The position numbers and the translations under genes are program-made. Below are positions 17,867 through 26,272 of a stretch of DNA of 45,879 nt, in pieces; within the stretch, counting starts at the first letter, position 1, and the number at the start of each line of letters is the position of its first letter. Location: contig CAYMUC010000012.1 of assembly GCA_964393535.1 (NCBI GenBank), positions 1-45,879 of the forward strand, given 5' to 3'. The notes below the pieces were generated by a model that had not been told where the DNA came from, did not search any database, and was given only the letters and a program-made list of their open reading frames with translations. The stretch is from CAYMUC01 sp964393535. GTDB lineage: Bacteria > Actinomycetota > Acidimicrobiia > Acidimicrobiales > Ilumatobacteraceae.

Positions 17867-19009
17867 ATGCCCACTGGCCTGCACACCGCGTACGACCTGA
17901 CCGCAGGTGTCCCCATCAACATGGACACCGCCATCTACATGATCGACCCCGACGACGATCCGATGATCGCCGGGATCAACTCCGACGGGATGCAGGTGCT
18001 CCCCACCGCCCCCGTGGACGAGATCCAGTTCTACTGGATGGACGAGACGCGTCTCGCTCCTTCGACCACGCTGGCGGCGACGATCACCACCAGCACCGCG
18101 TTCATCACGCTCAACTCGGCCGCGGACCGCACCCGGTTCTCGACCGGTGACGTGCTTGTCATCCACAAGGGTGGTGCTTCCGAGCACATCCTGGTGACCG
18201 GCTACGCGACTACCGCCGCCACCCTCGACGTGACCCGCGGGTTCAACTCGTCCACTGCGACGAACTACGACACCGGCGCGACCGTCATGGCGGTCGGCAC
18301 GCTCCTCGCAGAGGGTTCCGACCCCGAGGCGTTCCGCTCCGTCGACCGCACTGAGCGGTCGAACTACACCGGCATCTTCGGTCCGTTCAAGATCGAGATG
18401 TCCCGTACCGAGCAGAACCGTCGCAAGTACGGCGTGGCCTCCGAGTTCACCCACCAGATGCAGAAGCGACTGGTGGAGATGACGATCCTGCGGAACCAGG
18501 CGCTGATGTACGGCGCCCGGTACAACGACTCCAGCACGAAGAAGCGGTCTTCGGGCGGCTTCAAGTACTGGATCACCAGCAACGTCGACTCGACCTCTAC
18601 GCAGCTGACGATCGCCGGCATCCAGACGGCGATGCAGACCAGCTACAACAACGGCGGCATCCCCGACGTGCTCGTCGCCAACCCGGCAGCGCTCTCCGAT
18701 CTCAACGATCTGGAGAACACCAGCCGGGTGCGGGTCACGAACGTGGACGGGATGCGCGGCCGGCAGCCGGTGCTGTACGTCGACACCGAGTACGGCCGGA
18801 TGACCGTGGTGAGGAACCGGTGGTGCGCGAAGGTCGATGCTTTCGCCTACTCCCGTGACCAGGCCACTCGGCGGGTCTTCGACCCGGTGCTCATGGAGCG
18901 CCTCGCGAAGACCGGTGACTCCGACTCGGTGCAGCTGGTCTGCGAGGAAGGCCTCCAGTTCAAGGGCCAGAGCCACGCGTTCCGGTTCTCCAACCTGACG
19001 GCGTACTGA
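17867..19009 (+). CDS. Major capsid protein, SU10/DUF5309-like HK97 fold
   Basis: The 380-aa length, position after scaffold and overall pattern match major capsid proteins of the SU10-like (DUF5309) group. Features include an N-terminal arm (TAYDLTAGVPINMDTAIYMI), an inserted beta-domain rich in Thr near residues 60-140, the spine-helix region EFTHQMQKRLVEMTILRNQA near 190-210, and a C-terminal beta strand ending LQFKGQSHAFRFSNLTAY. Its start follows the upstream stop by one base, with AGGGATC upstream. It should form the icosahedral shell. I see no cleavage site or fused protease. The family name is from recall of the pattern and should be confirmed by profile search. Confidence 0.88.
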   Translation: MPTGLHTAYDLTAGVPINMDTAIYMIDPDDDPMIAGINSDGMQVLPTAPVDEIQFYWMDETRLAPSTTLAATITTSTAFITLNSAADRTRFSTGDVLVIHKGGASEHILVTGYATTAATLDVTRGFNSSTATNYDTGATVMAVGTLLAEGSDPEAFRSVDRTERSNYTGIFGPFKIEMSRTEQNRRKYGVASEFTHQMQKRLVEMTILRNQALMYGARYNDSSTKKRSSGGFKYWITSNVDSTSTQLTIAGIQTAMQTSYNNGGIPDVLVANPAALSDLNDLENTSRVRVTNVDGMRGRQPVLYVDTEYGRMTVVRNRWCAKVDAFAYSRDQATRRVFDPVLMERLAKTGDSDSVQLVCEEGLQFKGQSHAFRFSNLTAY

Positions 19010-19296
19010 TGAGCACCGGCTGGAATGGGACGTCGAGCGGTGGCGGTAGCACGCCGGGGCGCGGGCCTCGGCGTGGACCGACCCGTCCGACCAAGAACCC
19101 GGACTCGGGCCGGAAGAAGCAGAAGTCGTACACCCCGGAGCAGGTTGCGGTGCGCCGCAGCGTGCGTGCCAACAACCAGGTCCGGGTGGACAAGTACCTC
19201 TCGGATCTGCACAGTTGGCGGCAGGGTGGCGGCGATGCGTGGCTCCGGTCGCTCGGGCCTCGCAACCCGAAGCCTCGTCGGGATCCTGGCCGATGA
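19009..19296 (+). CDS. Small basic post-capsid protein (95 aa)
   Basis: The product is extremely basic and rich in Gly, Ser, Arg and Pro in its first 45 residues (GRGPRRGPTRPTK), with one predicted helix near 45-75 (EQVAVRRSVRANNQVRVDKY). The gene overlaps both the capsid stop and the next start. It could be a head-decoration, DNA-binding or minor head protein. No family recognised. The codon use matches its neighbours. Confidence 0.75.
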   Translation: MSTGWNGTSSGGGSTPGRGPRRGPTRPTKNPDSGRKKQKSYTPEQVAVRRSVRANNQVRVDKYLSDLHSWRQGGGDAWLRSLGPRNPKPRRDPGR

Positions 19297-19511
19297 GCAA
19301 GGCGGTTCCGAACAAGCGGCGCAGCATCCCCGGCTCGGTGGTGGTGGCCGGACGGAACATCGGGTCGAAGCTCGGCTTTAACCAGAAGCGTCCGAACACC
19401 ACCGGTCAGAACCGCCCGTACCGTCTCGGACGGGACGGCCAGTGGCTCGGCCCACCGGAGCGACGGACCGGGACCGGTCCGGCTGCCGGGAGCTGGCAGG
19501 GCTACAAGTGA
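19293..19511 (+). CDS. Small basic protein (72 aa), last gene before terminator
   Basis: Starts MSKAVPNKRRSIPGSVVVAG at the ATG overlapping the preceding stop by four bases. It is basic and aromatic/Gly-rich at the C-terminus (GQWLGPP, GSWQGYK), resembling the two other small basic proteins of this operon. Its stop is followed within five bases by a perfect hairpin terminator, so it closes the head-gene transcription block. Function unknown. Confidence 0.75.
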   Translation: MSKAVPNKRRSIPGSVVVAGRNIGSKLGFNQKRPNTTGQNRPYRLGRDGQWLGPPERRTGTGPAAGSWQGYK

Positions 19512-19515
19512 CGGT

Positions 19516-19543
19516 GAGAGGCCCCGGTTCTCCGGGGCCTCTC
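19516..19543 (+). terminator. Perfect 12-bp stem terminator after head genes
   Basis: GAGAGGCCCCGG (516-527) pairs perfectly with CCGGGGCCTCTC (532-543) around a TTCT loop, five bases after the stop at 19511. There is no T-tract, as is common for terminators of high-GC actinobacteria and their phages. It separates the head genes from the glycosyltransferase and tail genes, so partial read-through or a new promoter at about 19550 is expected. Confidence 0.8.
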
Positions 19544-19565
19544 CCGTCGCGAGTACCATCGGGGC

Positions 19566-20324
19566 ATGGCAACCGAGAAGATCGCGATCGGGTGGTGCCA
19601 CGCCGGGCAGGTCGAGGGCATGTTCCTCGACTCGGTGGTGGGGAGCTTCCTGTTCGATGCGAACAACCAGAAGAAGCGTCTGACCGGGAAGGGCGCGGGG
19701 ACGATCAGTCTGCGGACCGGGCCGCGGATCGCAGAGGCCCGCAACCAGATCGTGAAGATCTTCCTGACCAGCCCCGAGTTCAAGGAATCCCGGTGGCTGG
19801 TCATGGTCGACACCGACATGACGTGGAAGCAATGGGATGTCCACAACCTGGTGGAAACCGCGGAGACGCACGACTTCGGGGTGCTCGGTGGTCTGTGTTT
19901 CGCCGGGTCGGACACGGACGCGTCGGTCTACCCGACGATCTACGTGATCGAGGGCAACGACGACGAGGGCTACCCGCAGTTCAAGAAGATCTACGACTAC
20001 CCGAAGAACATGATCGTGGACTGCGATGCGACGGGGGCTGCGTTCATCGCGATCAACCGTCAGGTGCTTCAGCACATGGGGATGCCGCATCCGCAGGGGT
20101 TCGGTACCGACAAGAAGGAACGGCCGAATCCGTACCCGTGGTTCGCGGAGGGGATCGGTGGGGCACGCCAGTTCGGGGAGGACATCGTGTTCTGTCATCG
20201 GGCGAGAGCACTGGGGTATCGTGTCGGCGTCCACACGGGCATCCAGATCGGCCACGTCAAGCGACGGGTGTTGGACGAGGAGCTCTACGACCGGGTGAGG
20301 TCTGGCACGCATGACGACGGTTGA
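19566..20324 (+). CDS. Glycosyltransferase-like protein (GT-A fold) in the structural operon
   Basis: The 252-aa protein shows a GT-A-type nucleotide-sugar site: MVDTDMTW near residues 79-86 (a DxD-like metal motif after a hydrophobic strand), DCDATGAAFIAINRQVL near 157-173 and GEDIVFCHRARALGYRVGV near 203-221 with the ED catalytic-type pair. Such enzymes transfer sugars to proteins, cell-wall polymers or DNA. It is the first gene after the terminator and overlaps the adaptor gene by 14 bases. The ATG has no clear Shine-Dalgarno and TACCAT lies 7-12 bases upstream, which would fit a leaderless message. Target unknown; virion protein glycosylation is one option. Confidence 0.7.
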   Translation: MATEKIAIGWCHAGQVEGMFLDSVVGSFLFDANNQKKRLTGKGAGTISLRTGPRIAEARNQIVKIFLTSPEFKESRWLVMVDTDMTWKQWDVHNLVETAETHDFGVLGGLCFAGSDTDASVYPTIYVIEGNDDEGYPQFKKIYDYPKNMIVDCDATGAAFIAINRQVLQHMGMPHPQGFGTDKKERPNPYPWFAEGIGGARQFGEDIVFCHRARALGYRVGVHTGIQIGHVKRRVLDEELYDRVRSGTHDDG

Positions 20325-21192
20325 TGCACTCATCACGCGGATCCGGTCCCACCCGCTGCTCGGGGGTCGCCGGCCGACGATCGACAGGTTGAACGGGGCG
20401 ATCAACGACACGGTCGGGACACTGGCGGTGGAGTTCTCGAACCCGCTGGTGCGGGCTGGTTCGTACATCGAGCTGGGCTACGAGCTGATGTACGTCACCG
20501 GCGGGACGTTGCCGTCGGTGAACGTGATCCGCGGGATGCACGGCACGATTGCGGCATCGCACTCCGATGATGCGCTCATCACGGTGGAGCCGCGGTGGAC
20601 GAAGCAGCAGATCCTCGAGGCGATGCAGGACGAGATCCGGTCGTGGCCCAACGACTTGTGTGCGATCGCTACCGTCGAGTTGACGTTCGGGGCGAACACC
20701 CCGGCCGTCGATCTCGCCGGTTCGTCCGGAAGGGAGGTCCGTCGCATCTTCCGGGCCGAGTCCGCTCCCACGGATTCGACCTACGGGTACCGCAAGCTCG
20801 ACGTCGAGCTGTTGACCCGGCAGTCGACATCCAACTTCGCGTCCGGTAACGCGGTGCAGATCACGAACGCGCTCACCTACAGCATCGGCACCACGGTCCG
20901 GGTCACTTACGGCTACCAGTTCGATGCGGACACGTTCACGTCGGCCACCGATCTGGAGACGACGATCGGGTTCACCCCGAACCTGTTGAACGTGCTGATC
21001 GCCGGCACCGTGTGGCGACTCTTGCTCAACAGCGAAGCCGAGCTCACCAACCTCGGTGTATCGGCGGGGGCGGGGATCGTGCAACCGACCCATCGGGTGC
21101 AGGCGGCGCAGGCGGCACGCGAGGACCGGGACCGGTTGATCGCGATGGAGATCCGTCGCATCTACGACGAGTTCGGGGTGCGTGGTGGCTGA
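20311..21192 (+). CDS. Head-tail adaptor-like protein (293 aa)
   Basis: It starts with a helical segment (VDALITRIRSHPLL), has a beta-rich middle with short turns and ends with long helices (LLNVLIAGTVWRLLLNSEAE, then EDRDRLIAMEIRRIYDEF), the pattern of podovirus-type adaptor/gatekeeper proteins that join portal to nozzle. It is followed immediately by the nozzle-like propeller. The start overlaps the glycosyltransferase gene by 14 bases. No single diagnostic motif is visible, so this assignment rests on architecture and gene order. Confidence 0.6.
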   Translation: MTTVDALITRIRSHPLLGGRRPTIDRLNGAINDTVGTLAVEFSNPLVRAGSYIELGYELMYVTGGTLPSVNVIRGMHGTIAASHSDDALITVEPRWTKQQILEAMQDEIRSWPNDLCAIATVELTFGANTPAVDLAGSSGREVRRIFRAESAPTDSTYGYRKLDVELLTRQSTSNFASGNAVQITNALTYSIGTTVRVTYGYQFDADTFTSATDLETTIGFTPNLLNVLIAGTVWRLLLNSEAELTNLGVSAGAGIVQPTHRVQAAQAAREDRDRLIAMEIRRIYDEFGVRGG

Positions 21193-22990
21193 ACGCGACC
21201 GGCTACCGGTGCTGATCGGCACCCGCCGGTTTCAGATCGATTGGCGCAACTTCACCTGGTCGCCGATGGCATCGATCCGTCAGGCCCAGGACAGTGGTGC
21301 GGAGCCGGGCGAGCAGAGCTTCGACAACCAGGGCATCTGGAAGCGGACGCAGTCCGACTTCGTGTTGGGGGCGGGACAGGACTTCTTCGATCAGGAGGAC
21401 GAGTCGAACCGCCGGCAGTTCCGCAGCTCGAAGGGCATCGACCCGTGGGACCGGCGTAGCATCACACTGCTGAAGGACACCACTTCGGTGGATGCAGCGA
21501 TTGGGGATGGCGACAGCGGCATCCTGTTGTCGACGGCGAGCTACCTCTACGCCGCGGGCAACCAGTCGGTGAGCAAGTTCGACACGTCGGATACCGAGAC
21601 GGCGATCACCGGGCTGGCCGCGGCGCGGGTCACCGACCTGACGGTGTGGGGCGACTACGTCTACATCGCGCAGGCAGGACAGCGGCTCAAGCGGGTGGCG
21701 ATCTCCGGGTCGGCCGCATCGGATTGGTCGATCGCCGGGATCACCCCGACCAAGGCCAAGGTGGTGTCCGGTCGTCTGGTCTGCACCGATGACAACGTCA
21801 TCTACGAGTTGTCCGAGAGTGCCGGGACCGGCGTGAAGCTCGGCAGCGTCGACATCTTCGAGCATCCGCAGACCAGCTTCGAGTTCCACACGATCGTGGG
21901 TGCGCCGAACGGCATCTACGTCGCTGGGGACGACAACAACAACAGCGTGGTCTACCTGTTGACGGTGGTCGATGCGACCGGTGAGCTCGCGGCGCCGTAC
22001 CCGGTGGGCGAGACGCTCGACGGCGAGTTCATCCGGGACATGATCTTCTACGGCGGGGTGATGTTCGTCGCCACGTCCAAGGGGGTGCGGCTGGCGAACA
22101 TCTCAGGGTCGGGGTTCTTGTCGTTCGGTCCGTTGCTGGACGAGCCGGGGGATGTGAAGTGCATCACGGCGTGGGAGCAGTTCGTGTGGTTCGGGTGGAC
22201 GAACTTCGACGCCTCGAGCACGGGGTTGGGGCGAATGGCCCCGGAGTACTTCACGAAGCCTTTCATCCCGGCGTATGCCTCGGACGTGATGTATTCCGAT
22301 CAGGGCATCGTGTGGGACTGTGCCGTCTTCAATGATCGGGTCTACTACATCTTCGATCGGGGAACGTCGTGCCGGGTGGTCCGGGAGCATGCCACGGACT
22401 ACGTTTCCGAGGGGGTGCTGTATTCGGGTGGCATCACCTACGGCACCCCGGAGAAGAAGTCGGTGTTCTCGGCTGACGCTCAGTGGGACACGTTGCCCTC
22501 AGGGGCCTCTGTCAGCCTCGCTGTGCTCGACGGGGTGGGCGGCAGCAGTACCGCCGTGTTCACGAACAGCACGGCCGCTACGGGCGCCTCAGGGGATCTT
22601 GCCAGTACGTTCGAGAAAGAAATCGCAGAGGTCAAGCTGACCATTACCCGAGGGGCGACCGCCACCGCCCGGCCCCGGGTGCGTCGCTGGACGATCCGGT
22701 CGCAGCCGCTGCCGTACCGGGCCGAGGAGATCATCGTCCCGGTGATCCTTGCCGATGCCGTGAAGGACGGCAGCGTGGACGTCGGCGGCGACGCGTATGA
22801 CGACTTCATCTACCTCCGTGGGCTGTACCAGGGCAGGACCCGGGTCCCGTTCGAATTCGGGTTCTCCGGCATCACCGACACGGTGATCGTGGACTCGGTC
22901 CAGCCGATCCCTGAGACGATCACCGGCTGGGACGGAATGCGGAAGTTCCTCCAGGGCACCTACGCGGTGCGGTTGGTGACCGCCCCATGA
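21182..22990 (+). CDS. Tail nozzle-like beta-propeller protein (602 aa)
   Basis: The protein is almost entirely beta-strand with recurring blade-like units of the form YLYAAGN, YVYIAQAG, GIYVAGDDN, VMFVATSKG and FVWFGWTN spaced about 45-60 residues between positions 110 and 350. This is typical of a beta-propeller, as found in T7 gp12-type nozzle proteins. The C-terminal 150 residues form further beta-sandwich-like segments. It sits between adaptor and fibre genes and overlaps both. The start is the first of two GTG codons at 21182. The podoviral nozzle role is inferred from fold pattern and position. Confidence 0.7.
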   Translation: MVAERDRLPVLIGTRRFQIDWRNFTWSPMASIRQAQDSGAEPGEQSFDNQGIWKRTQSDFVLGAGQDFFDQEDESNRRQFRSSKGIDPWDRRSITLLKDTTSVDAAIGDGDSGILLSTASYLYAAGNQSVSKFDTSDTETAITGLAAARVTDLTVWGDYVYIAQAGQRLKRVAISGSAASDWSIAGITPTKAKVVSGRLVCTDDNVIYELSESAGTGVKLGSVDIFEHPQTSFEFHTIVGAPNGIYVAGDDNNNSVVYLLTVVDATGELAAPYPVGETLDGEFIRDMIFYGGVMFVATSKGVRLANISGSGFLSFGPLLDEPGDVKCITAWEQFVWFGWTNFDASSTGLGRMAPEYFTKPFIPAYASDVMYSDQGIVWDCAVFNDRVYYIFDRGTSCRVVREHATDYVSEGVLYSGGITYGTPEKKSVFSADAQWDTLPSGASVSLAVLDGVGGSSTAVFTNSTAATGASGDLASTFEKEIAEVKLTITRGATATARPRVRRWTIRSQPLPYRAEEIIVPVILADAVKDGSVDVGGDAYDDFIYLRGLYQGRTRVPFEFGFSGITDTVIVDSVQPIPETITGWDGMRKFLQGTYAVRLVTAP

Positions 22991-24624
22991 TGTCTTTGCC
23001 GTACTCCGCGCCCGACGGGCAGGTGTTGCGGACTCCGCACCTCATCGGGTCCAGTCTCGGCCCGACCCGGGTCATCGGGACCGGTGCCATCAAGAGCGAG
23101 AACTACGTCGCCGGCTCGGCCGGTTGGTCGATCGACGGCGACGGCAACGTCGAGTTCAACGACGGTGATTTCCGCGGCGACATCACCGGGGCGAGCGGTA
23201 CGTTTTCCGGCACCGTGTCCGGCGGGCAGATTGACATCGGCGGCAGCGACACCTCGTCGTTCCATGTCGACGCGGACGGCAACATGTGGTTGGGAGCAGG
23301 AACGTATTTGGGTGCTCCGTTCAAGGTGTCGAAGGCTGGAGAGATCGACATCGGGAGTGGAGCGTTTACCGTCGACATCTCCGGGAACGTGGTCGCCAAC
23401 TCGATCGATGTGGCAACGGTGCTCGACAGGGTGTACTTCGACACCGGGCTGACGAACAACGGCTACATCAGTCACGACACGAACTCTTTGTACATCCAAG
23501 GAGCGGGGGACATCTGGTTCCCGAACAACGCCACGACCGAGTGGCCGCCGAGCATCAACATGTACAACAACGGCACATCCCGTTCTGCGCTTACCCTGTA
23601 CGCGGCAACGAGCATCCGTCTTGGAGATGGCCCGCACCCTGACATCGGATACGCCCTGTCCGGGGTTCCGATCTCCTCGTTCTACGTCGAGCTTCACAAG
23701 ACGAACGGACTGACGGCGTCACTGTCGAATCTGACCGTCAGTTCGACCGGCTGGGGGTTCGCAGGTCGCACGCCGTCGAGCACCTACGAGTTCGACATCG
23801 GCTATGACACGATGCGGCTGGCATCAGGCACCAGCGGGTACGCCTACCTCCAGTTCGGAGCGAGCTCCACCGCAGCCCAGAACTCACACCTCGTGAACAA
23901 CGGATCGAACGGAGTGCTTCTGTATTCCGGAAACGTCGGGTCTGGGACACTACGGTACGGCTTCTACACGAATCTGCCGTACGCCTTCGTGTGGGGAGAG
24001 TGGGCCGGTGGTTCGGCCTACTCGGCGTTCACCACGTCAGGAGCGGGCAGCACCGGCTACCTGATGCTCACTGACAACGGCACTACTTACATCTCGACGG
24101 TGAACACCGGCTACTCCGTCTACATCCGACCATCAGCCAACAGCACCACCTACCAGCTCGTGGTCAGCACGACAGGAGTGGCAGCCACGCTGGCAGCCAC
24201 GGCATCCACCACCGCGGTCGTGGATGCAGGCTTCGGGGTGCTCGGCTACACCACCTCACGTTCCGAGTCGAAGGAGAACGTGAAGCCGGTGAAGTCGAAG
24301 GATGCGCTCGGTCGCATCCTCGCGTTGCGCCCGGTCGAGTTCACCTACAAGAAGGACTACATCGGGGAAGGCACCAACGACATGGTGCCACTCCATCAGC
24401 AGCGTGGGTTCATCGCCGAGGAGGTCGAGGCGGTCGATCGCGTTGCAGCGGTGTACGGCTGGTTGGAGCCGGGTGATCGGAAGCGGTTGGCAAAGCCCCG
24501 TGAGACGCCGTTGCGCCTGGAGGATGCCGAGTGCATCCATTGGAACCCGAACGTGGTGGTGGCCGATCTGGTCGCCGTCATCCACGACCTGCATGAACGC
24601 ATCACCACCCTGGAGGCGAAGTGA
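22987..24624 (+). CDS. Tail fibre/spike with C-terminal S74 intramolecular chaperone
   Basis: Residues 1-420 are Gly, Ser, Thr and Asn-rich beta-repeats typical of trimeric fibres (e.g. GDGNVEFNDGDFRGDITG). The last 125 residues match the peptidase S74 endosialidase chaperone domain: SRSESKENVKPV near 418 (the self-cleavage region just before the domain), LRPVEFTYKKD, and GFIAEEVEAV near 475, which guides trimer folding and is then autocleaved. It is therefore likely the main receptor-binding protein. ATG at 22987 overlaps the nozzle stop by four bases. The receptor is unknown. Confidence 0.88.
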   Translation: MMSLPYSAPDGQVLRTPHLIGSSLGPTRVIGTGAIKSENYVAGSAGWSIDGDGNVEFNDGDFRGDITGASGTFSGTVSGGQIDIGGSDTSSFHVDADGNMWLGAGTYLGAPFKVSKAGEIDIGSGAFTVDISGNVVANSIDVATVLDRVYFDTGLTNNGYISHDTNSLYIQGAGDIWFPNNATTEWPPSINMYNNGTSRSALTLYAATSIRLGDGPHPDIGYALSGVPISSFYVELHKTNGLTASLSNLTVSSTGWGFAGRTPSSTYEFDIGYDTMRLASGTSGYAYLQFGASSTAAQNSHLVNNGSNGVLLYSGNVGSGTLRYGFYTNLPYAFVWGEWAGGSAYSAFTTSGAGSTGYLMLTDNGTTYISTVNTGYSVYIRPSANSTTYQLVVSTTGVAATLAATASTTAVVDAGFGVLGYTTSRSESKENVKPVKSKDALGRILALRPVEFTYKKDYIGEGTNDMVPLHQQRGFIAEEVEAVDRVAAVYGWLEPGDRKRLAKPRETPLRLEDAECIHWNPNVVVADLVAVIHDLHERITTLEAK

Positions 24625-24782
24625 AGATCACGTCCGACGAGCTGTGCGCGGCGATCCAGCAGACGTTCCCGAAAGAGTTCGAGATCGTCTACCGCCGGCT
24701 CGAGAACGCCGCGTTGCAGCAGAAGCTGGCCGAGTTGACCGGGGAGGAGGTCCCCGCTGATGACGGCGGCATGGACGGTTGA
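24621..24782 (+). CDS. Small helical protein after the fibre gene (53 aa)
   Basis: A GTG at 24621 overlaps the fibre stop (GTGA) and opens a 53-codon frame (MKITSDELCAAIQQTFPKEF...). The product is a charged amphipathic helix pair with one Cys and an acidic tail. The overlap, matching base composition and lack of any alternative gene in the 136-base space support it. Function unknown; it may be a fibre-associated or chaperone peptide. Confidence 0.6.
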   Translation: MKITSDELCAAIQQTFPKEFEIVYRRLENAALQQKLAELTGEEVPADDGGMDG

Positions 24783-24942
24783 ACAGGCGAAAGCGCTGCA
24801 GGACGCCTTCGACGGATCTGAGCTTGTCGTGGTCGCACCGGAGGCGGTGGAGCAGCGAGTGCTCTGGCAGGACGCGTTCCGTGAGGTCGAAGTGCGACGC
24901 ACTCCGAAGGCCAAGTACCTGATCGTCCGGAGGTTCCGCTGA
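24760..24942 (+). CDS. Small hypothetical protein (60 aa)
   Basis: ATG at 24760 follows GGGGAGGAGG and overlaps the preceding small gene by 23 bases; the stop overlaps the endolysin start. The product (MTAAWTVEQAKALQDAFDGS...) has a helix, a hydrophobic VVVAPEAVEQ strand and a basic tail KAKYLIVRRFR. It is soluble and unrecognised. Placement just before the endolysin could mean a lysis or tail-assembly accessory. Confidence 0.65.
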   Translation: MTAAWTVEQAKALQDAFDGSELVVVAPEAVEQRVLWQDAFREVEVRRTPKAKYLIVRRFR

Positions 24943-25691
24943 TGGCGCTCTACCCGCAGGCGAAGCAGCTGCTGTTGCCCGAAAACGCCACGCAACGCAG
25001 GATCCGGCCGACGCAGGCGATCGTCCACACCGCCGTGGACTCCAAGGCGGCGACGTCGCTGTACCCGTACTTCGCCCGCGGCGACGTCGGAGCGGAGACG
25101 CACTTCTTCGTCCGCACCACTGGTGAGATCGAGCAGTACATGGACACCGAGGTGATGGCGAACGCGAACCGCTTCGCCGACGTGCGGGCCATCTCGATCG
25201 AGACGGAGGACGACGGCGACCCCGAGGGCAACCCGTGGACCGGCAGCCAGATGATCGCCCTGGCCCTGCTGCTCGACTGGTGCTGCCGCACCCACGACAT
25301 CCCCCCGGTGCGGGTGCCTGCCTGGGACGCTCCCGGTCTTGGCTGGCATTCCATGTGGGGGTTCAAGGACCCCGAGCATCTCAAGGGCCTGCTGCCCGAT
25401 TCCCCGTGGACGATGTACCGGGGCAAGACCTGCCCGGGGCAGACCCGCATCACCCAGTTCCTCGACGTGGTGCTCCCCTCGCTGGAGGCCATGCAGTACC
25501 CTGCTCTCGAGGAGGATGACGACATCATGGACCTGTGGCTCTACATCAACGGGTGCTACGACGAGGCCGGTCGTTCCCCCGACGAGGACCGTCCGGGTCG
25601 TCGGTACTGGTACAAGGATTTCCTGTCGAACAGCGGGCAGCAGCGGGTGGAGCGCATGCAGCTGATGGAAGACCTGCTCGGGCTGAAGTGA
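24942..25691 (+). CDS. Endolysin: N-acetylmuramoyl-L-alanine amidase (Amidase_2/PGRP fold)
   Basis: The 249-aa enzyme cuts the bond between MurNAc and L-Ala of peptidoglycan at the end of infection. Zinc ligands expected for Amidase_2 are visible: His in AIVHTAVDS near residue 29, His in GWHSMWGF near 136 and Cys in GKTCPGQ near 165, the same HSMWG...GKTCPG pattern as mycobacteriophage LysA amidases. AETHFFV near 54 and ISIETED near 86 are other conserved strands. A C-terminal tail of about 70 residues (from DDDIMDLWLYING) is unrecognised and may bind the wall. It overlaps both neighbours and is followed by holin-like genes, forming the lysis cassette. Confidence 0.9.
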   Translation: MALYPQAKQLLLPENATQRRIRPTQAIVHTAVDSKAATSLYPYFARGDVGAETHFFVRTTGEIEQYMDTEVMANANRFADVRAISIETEDDGDPEGNPWTGSQMIALALLLDWCCRTHDIPPVRVPAWDAPGLGWHSMWGFKDPEHLKGLLPDSPWTMYRGKTCPGQTRITQFLDVVLPSLEAMQYPALEEDDDIMDLWLYINGCYDEAGRSPDEDRPGRRYWYKDFLSNSGQQRVERMQLMEDLLGLK

Positions 25692-26011
25692 TGGAAGCCA
25701 TCTGGTCGCAGATCACCCCTCCGGATACGGAAGGGGACCTGAACGCGTGGCTGTTCATCGCCGCCGTGTTCGTCCTCGCTGCCGCCATCGGCGTACTCGC
25801 CAAGTACGTCGCTGCTTTGGTGCGACGACTGGCCGACGGTCAGCTCGTCCCTCGAGACGTGGCTGCCACCGAACAGCGGCTGGCCGAGGTGCTTCTCCAG
25901 GTCTCACGGGCATTGGAGGCATCCGCTGAACGGGAACGCGAGTTCATGACCTGGATCCGCAACCGGGCTGACGACCATACGAAAGAACGGGAACTGCACC
26001 ATGAGCACTGA
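25691..26011 (+). CDS. Membrane protein, one TM segment plus coiled coil; holin-like or lysis accessory
   Basis: The 106-aa product has a transmembrane helix at about residues 19-42 (WLFIAAVFVLAAAIGVLAKY) followed by a basic stop-transfer region and a long charged coiled coil (AEVLLQVSRALEASAERERE). The layout suits a class III-like holin or lysis regulator facing the cytoplasm. Start ATG overlaps the endolysin stop (TGATG); the stop overlaps the next holin by 11 bases. It might also be a spanin-like part, though no signal peptide or lipobox is seen. Confidence 0.7.
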   Translation: MEAIWSQITPPDTEGDLNAWLFIAAVFVLAAAIGVLAKYVAALVRRLADGQLVPRDVAATEQRLAEVLLQVSRALEASAEREREFMTWIRNRADDHTKERELHHEH

Positions 26012-26231
26012 TGCCATCGAACGGATCTTCTGGACATGCGTCCAGGCCATCGTCGCCGTGCTCCTGGTGGAGCTCGCCGACCTGAACCTGTGGTGGGCAC
26101 CGGTCGCGATGGCGGTGCTGGTCACCGTCAAGACCCAGGTCGCCCAGCACATTGGCACACCCGATGCGGCCATCAAGCCGCCCGGGTTATGGACGAAACC
26201 ATCGGCGGGCGATCCCGTCGATGGCGAGTAG
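26001..26231 (+). CDS. Holin-like protein with two TM segments (76 aa)
   Basis: Two hydrophobic helices (about 8-25, RIFWTCVQAIVAVLLVEL, and 30-50, WWAPVAMAVLVTVKT) joined by a short DLN turn and a charged, Pro-rich C-terminus are the usual layout of class II holins that release endolysin. It is the last plus-strand gene of the late operon and overlaps the preceding membrane gene. Its last 45 bases overlap a possible minus-strand peptide gene, so the two transcription blocks converge here with no obvious terminator. Confidence 0.75.
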   Translation: MSTDAIERIFWTCVQAIVAVLLVELADLNLWWAPVAMAVLVTVKTQVAQHIGTPDAAIKPPGLWTKPSAGDPVDGE

Positions 26232-26270
26232 CACCAGCAGCACGCCGAGGGTCAGTCCGAACCCGAGCAC
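26187..26270 (-). CDS. Possible 27-aa membrane peptide at the convergent junction
   Basis: A GTG at 26270, preceded by TCTGGAG, opens a 27-codon frame whose product is almost all transmembrane (VLGFGLTLGVLLVLLAIDG) with a basic end (ARRWFRP). It starts two bases after the stop of the nuclease-like gene. Against it: it overlaps the plus-strand holin gene by 45 bases and is very short. A small membrane peptide is plausible but unproven. Confidence 0.35.
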   Translation of the reverse strand: MLGFGLTLGVLLVLLAIDGIARRWFRP

Positions 26271-26272
26271 GA

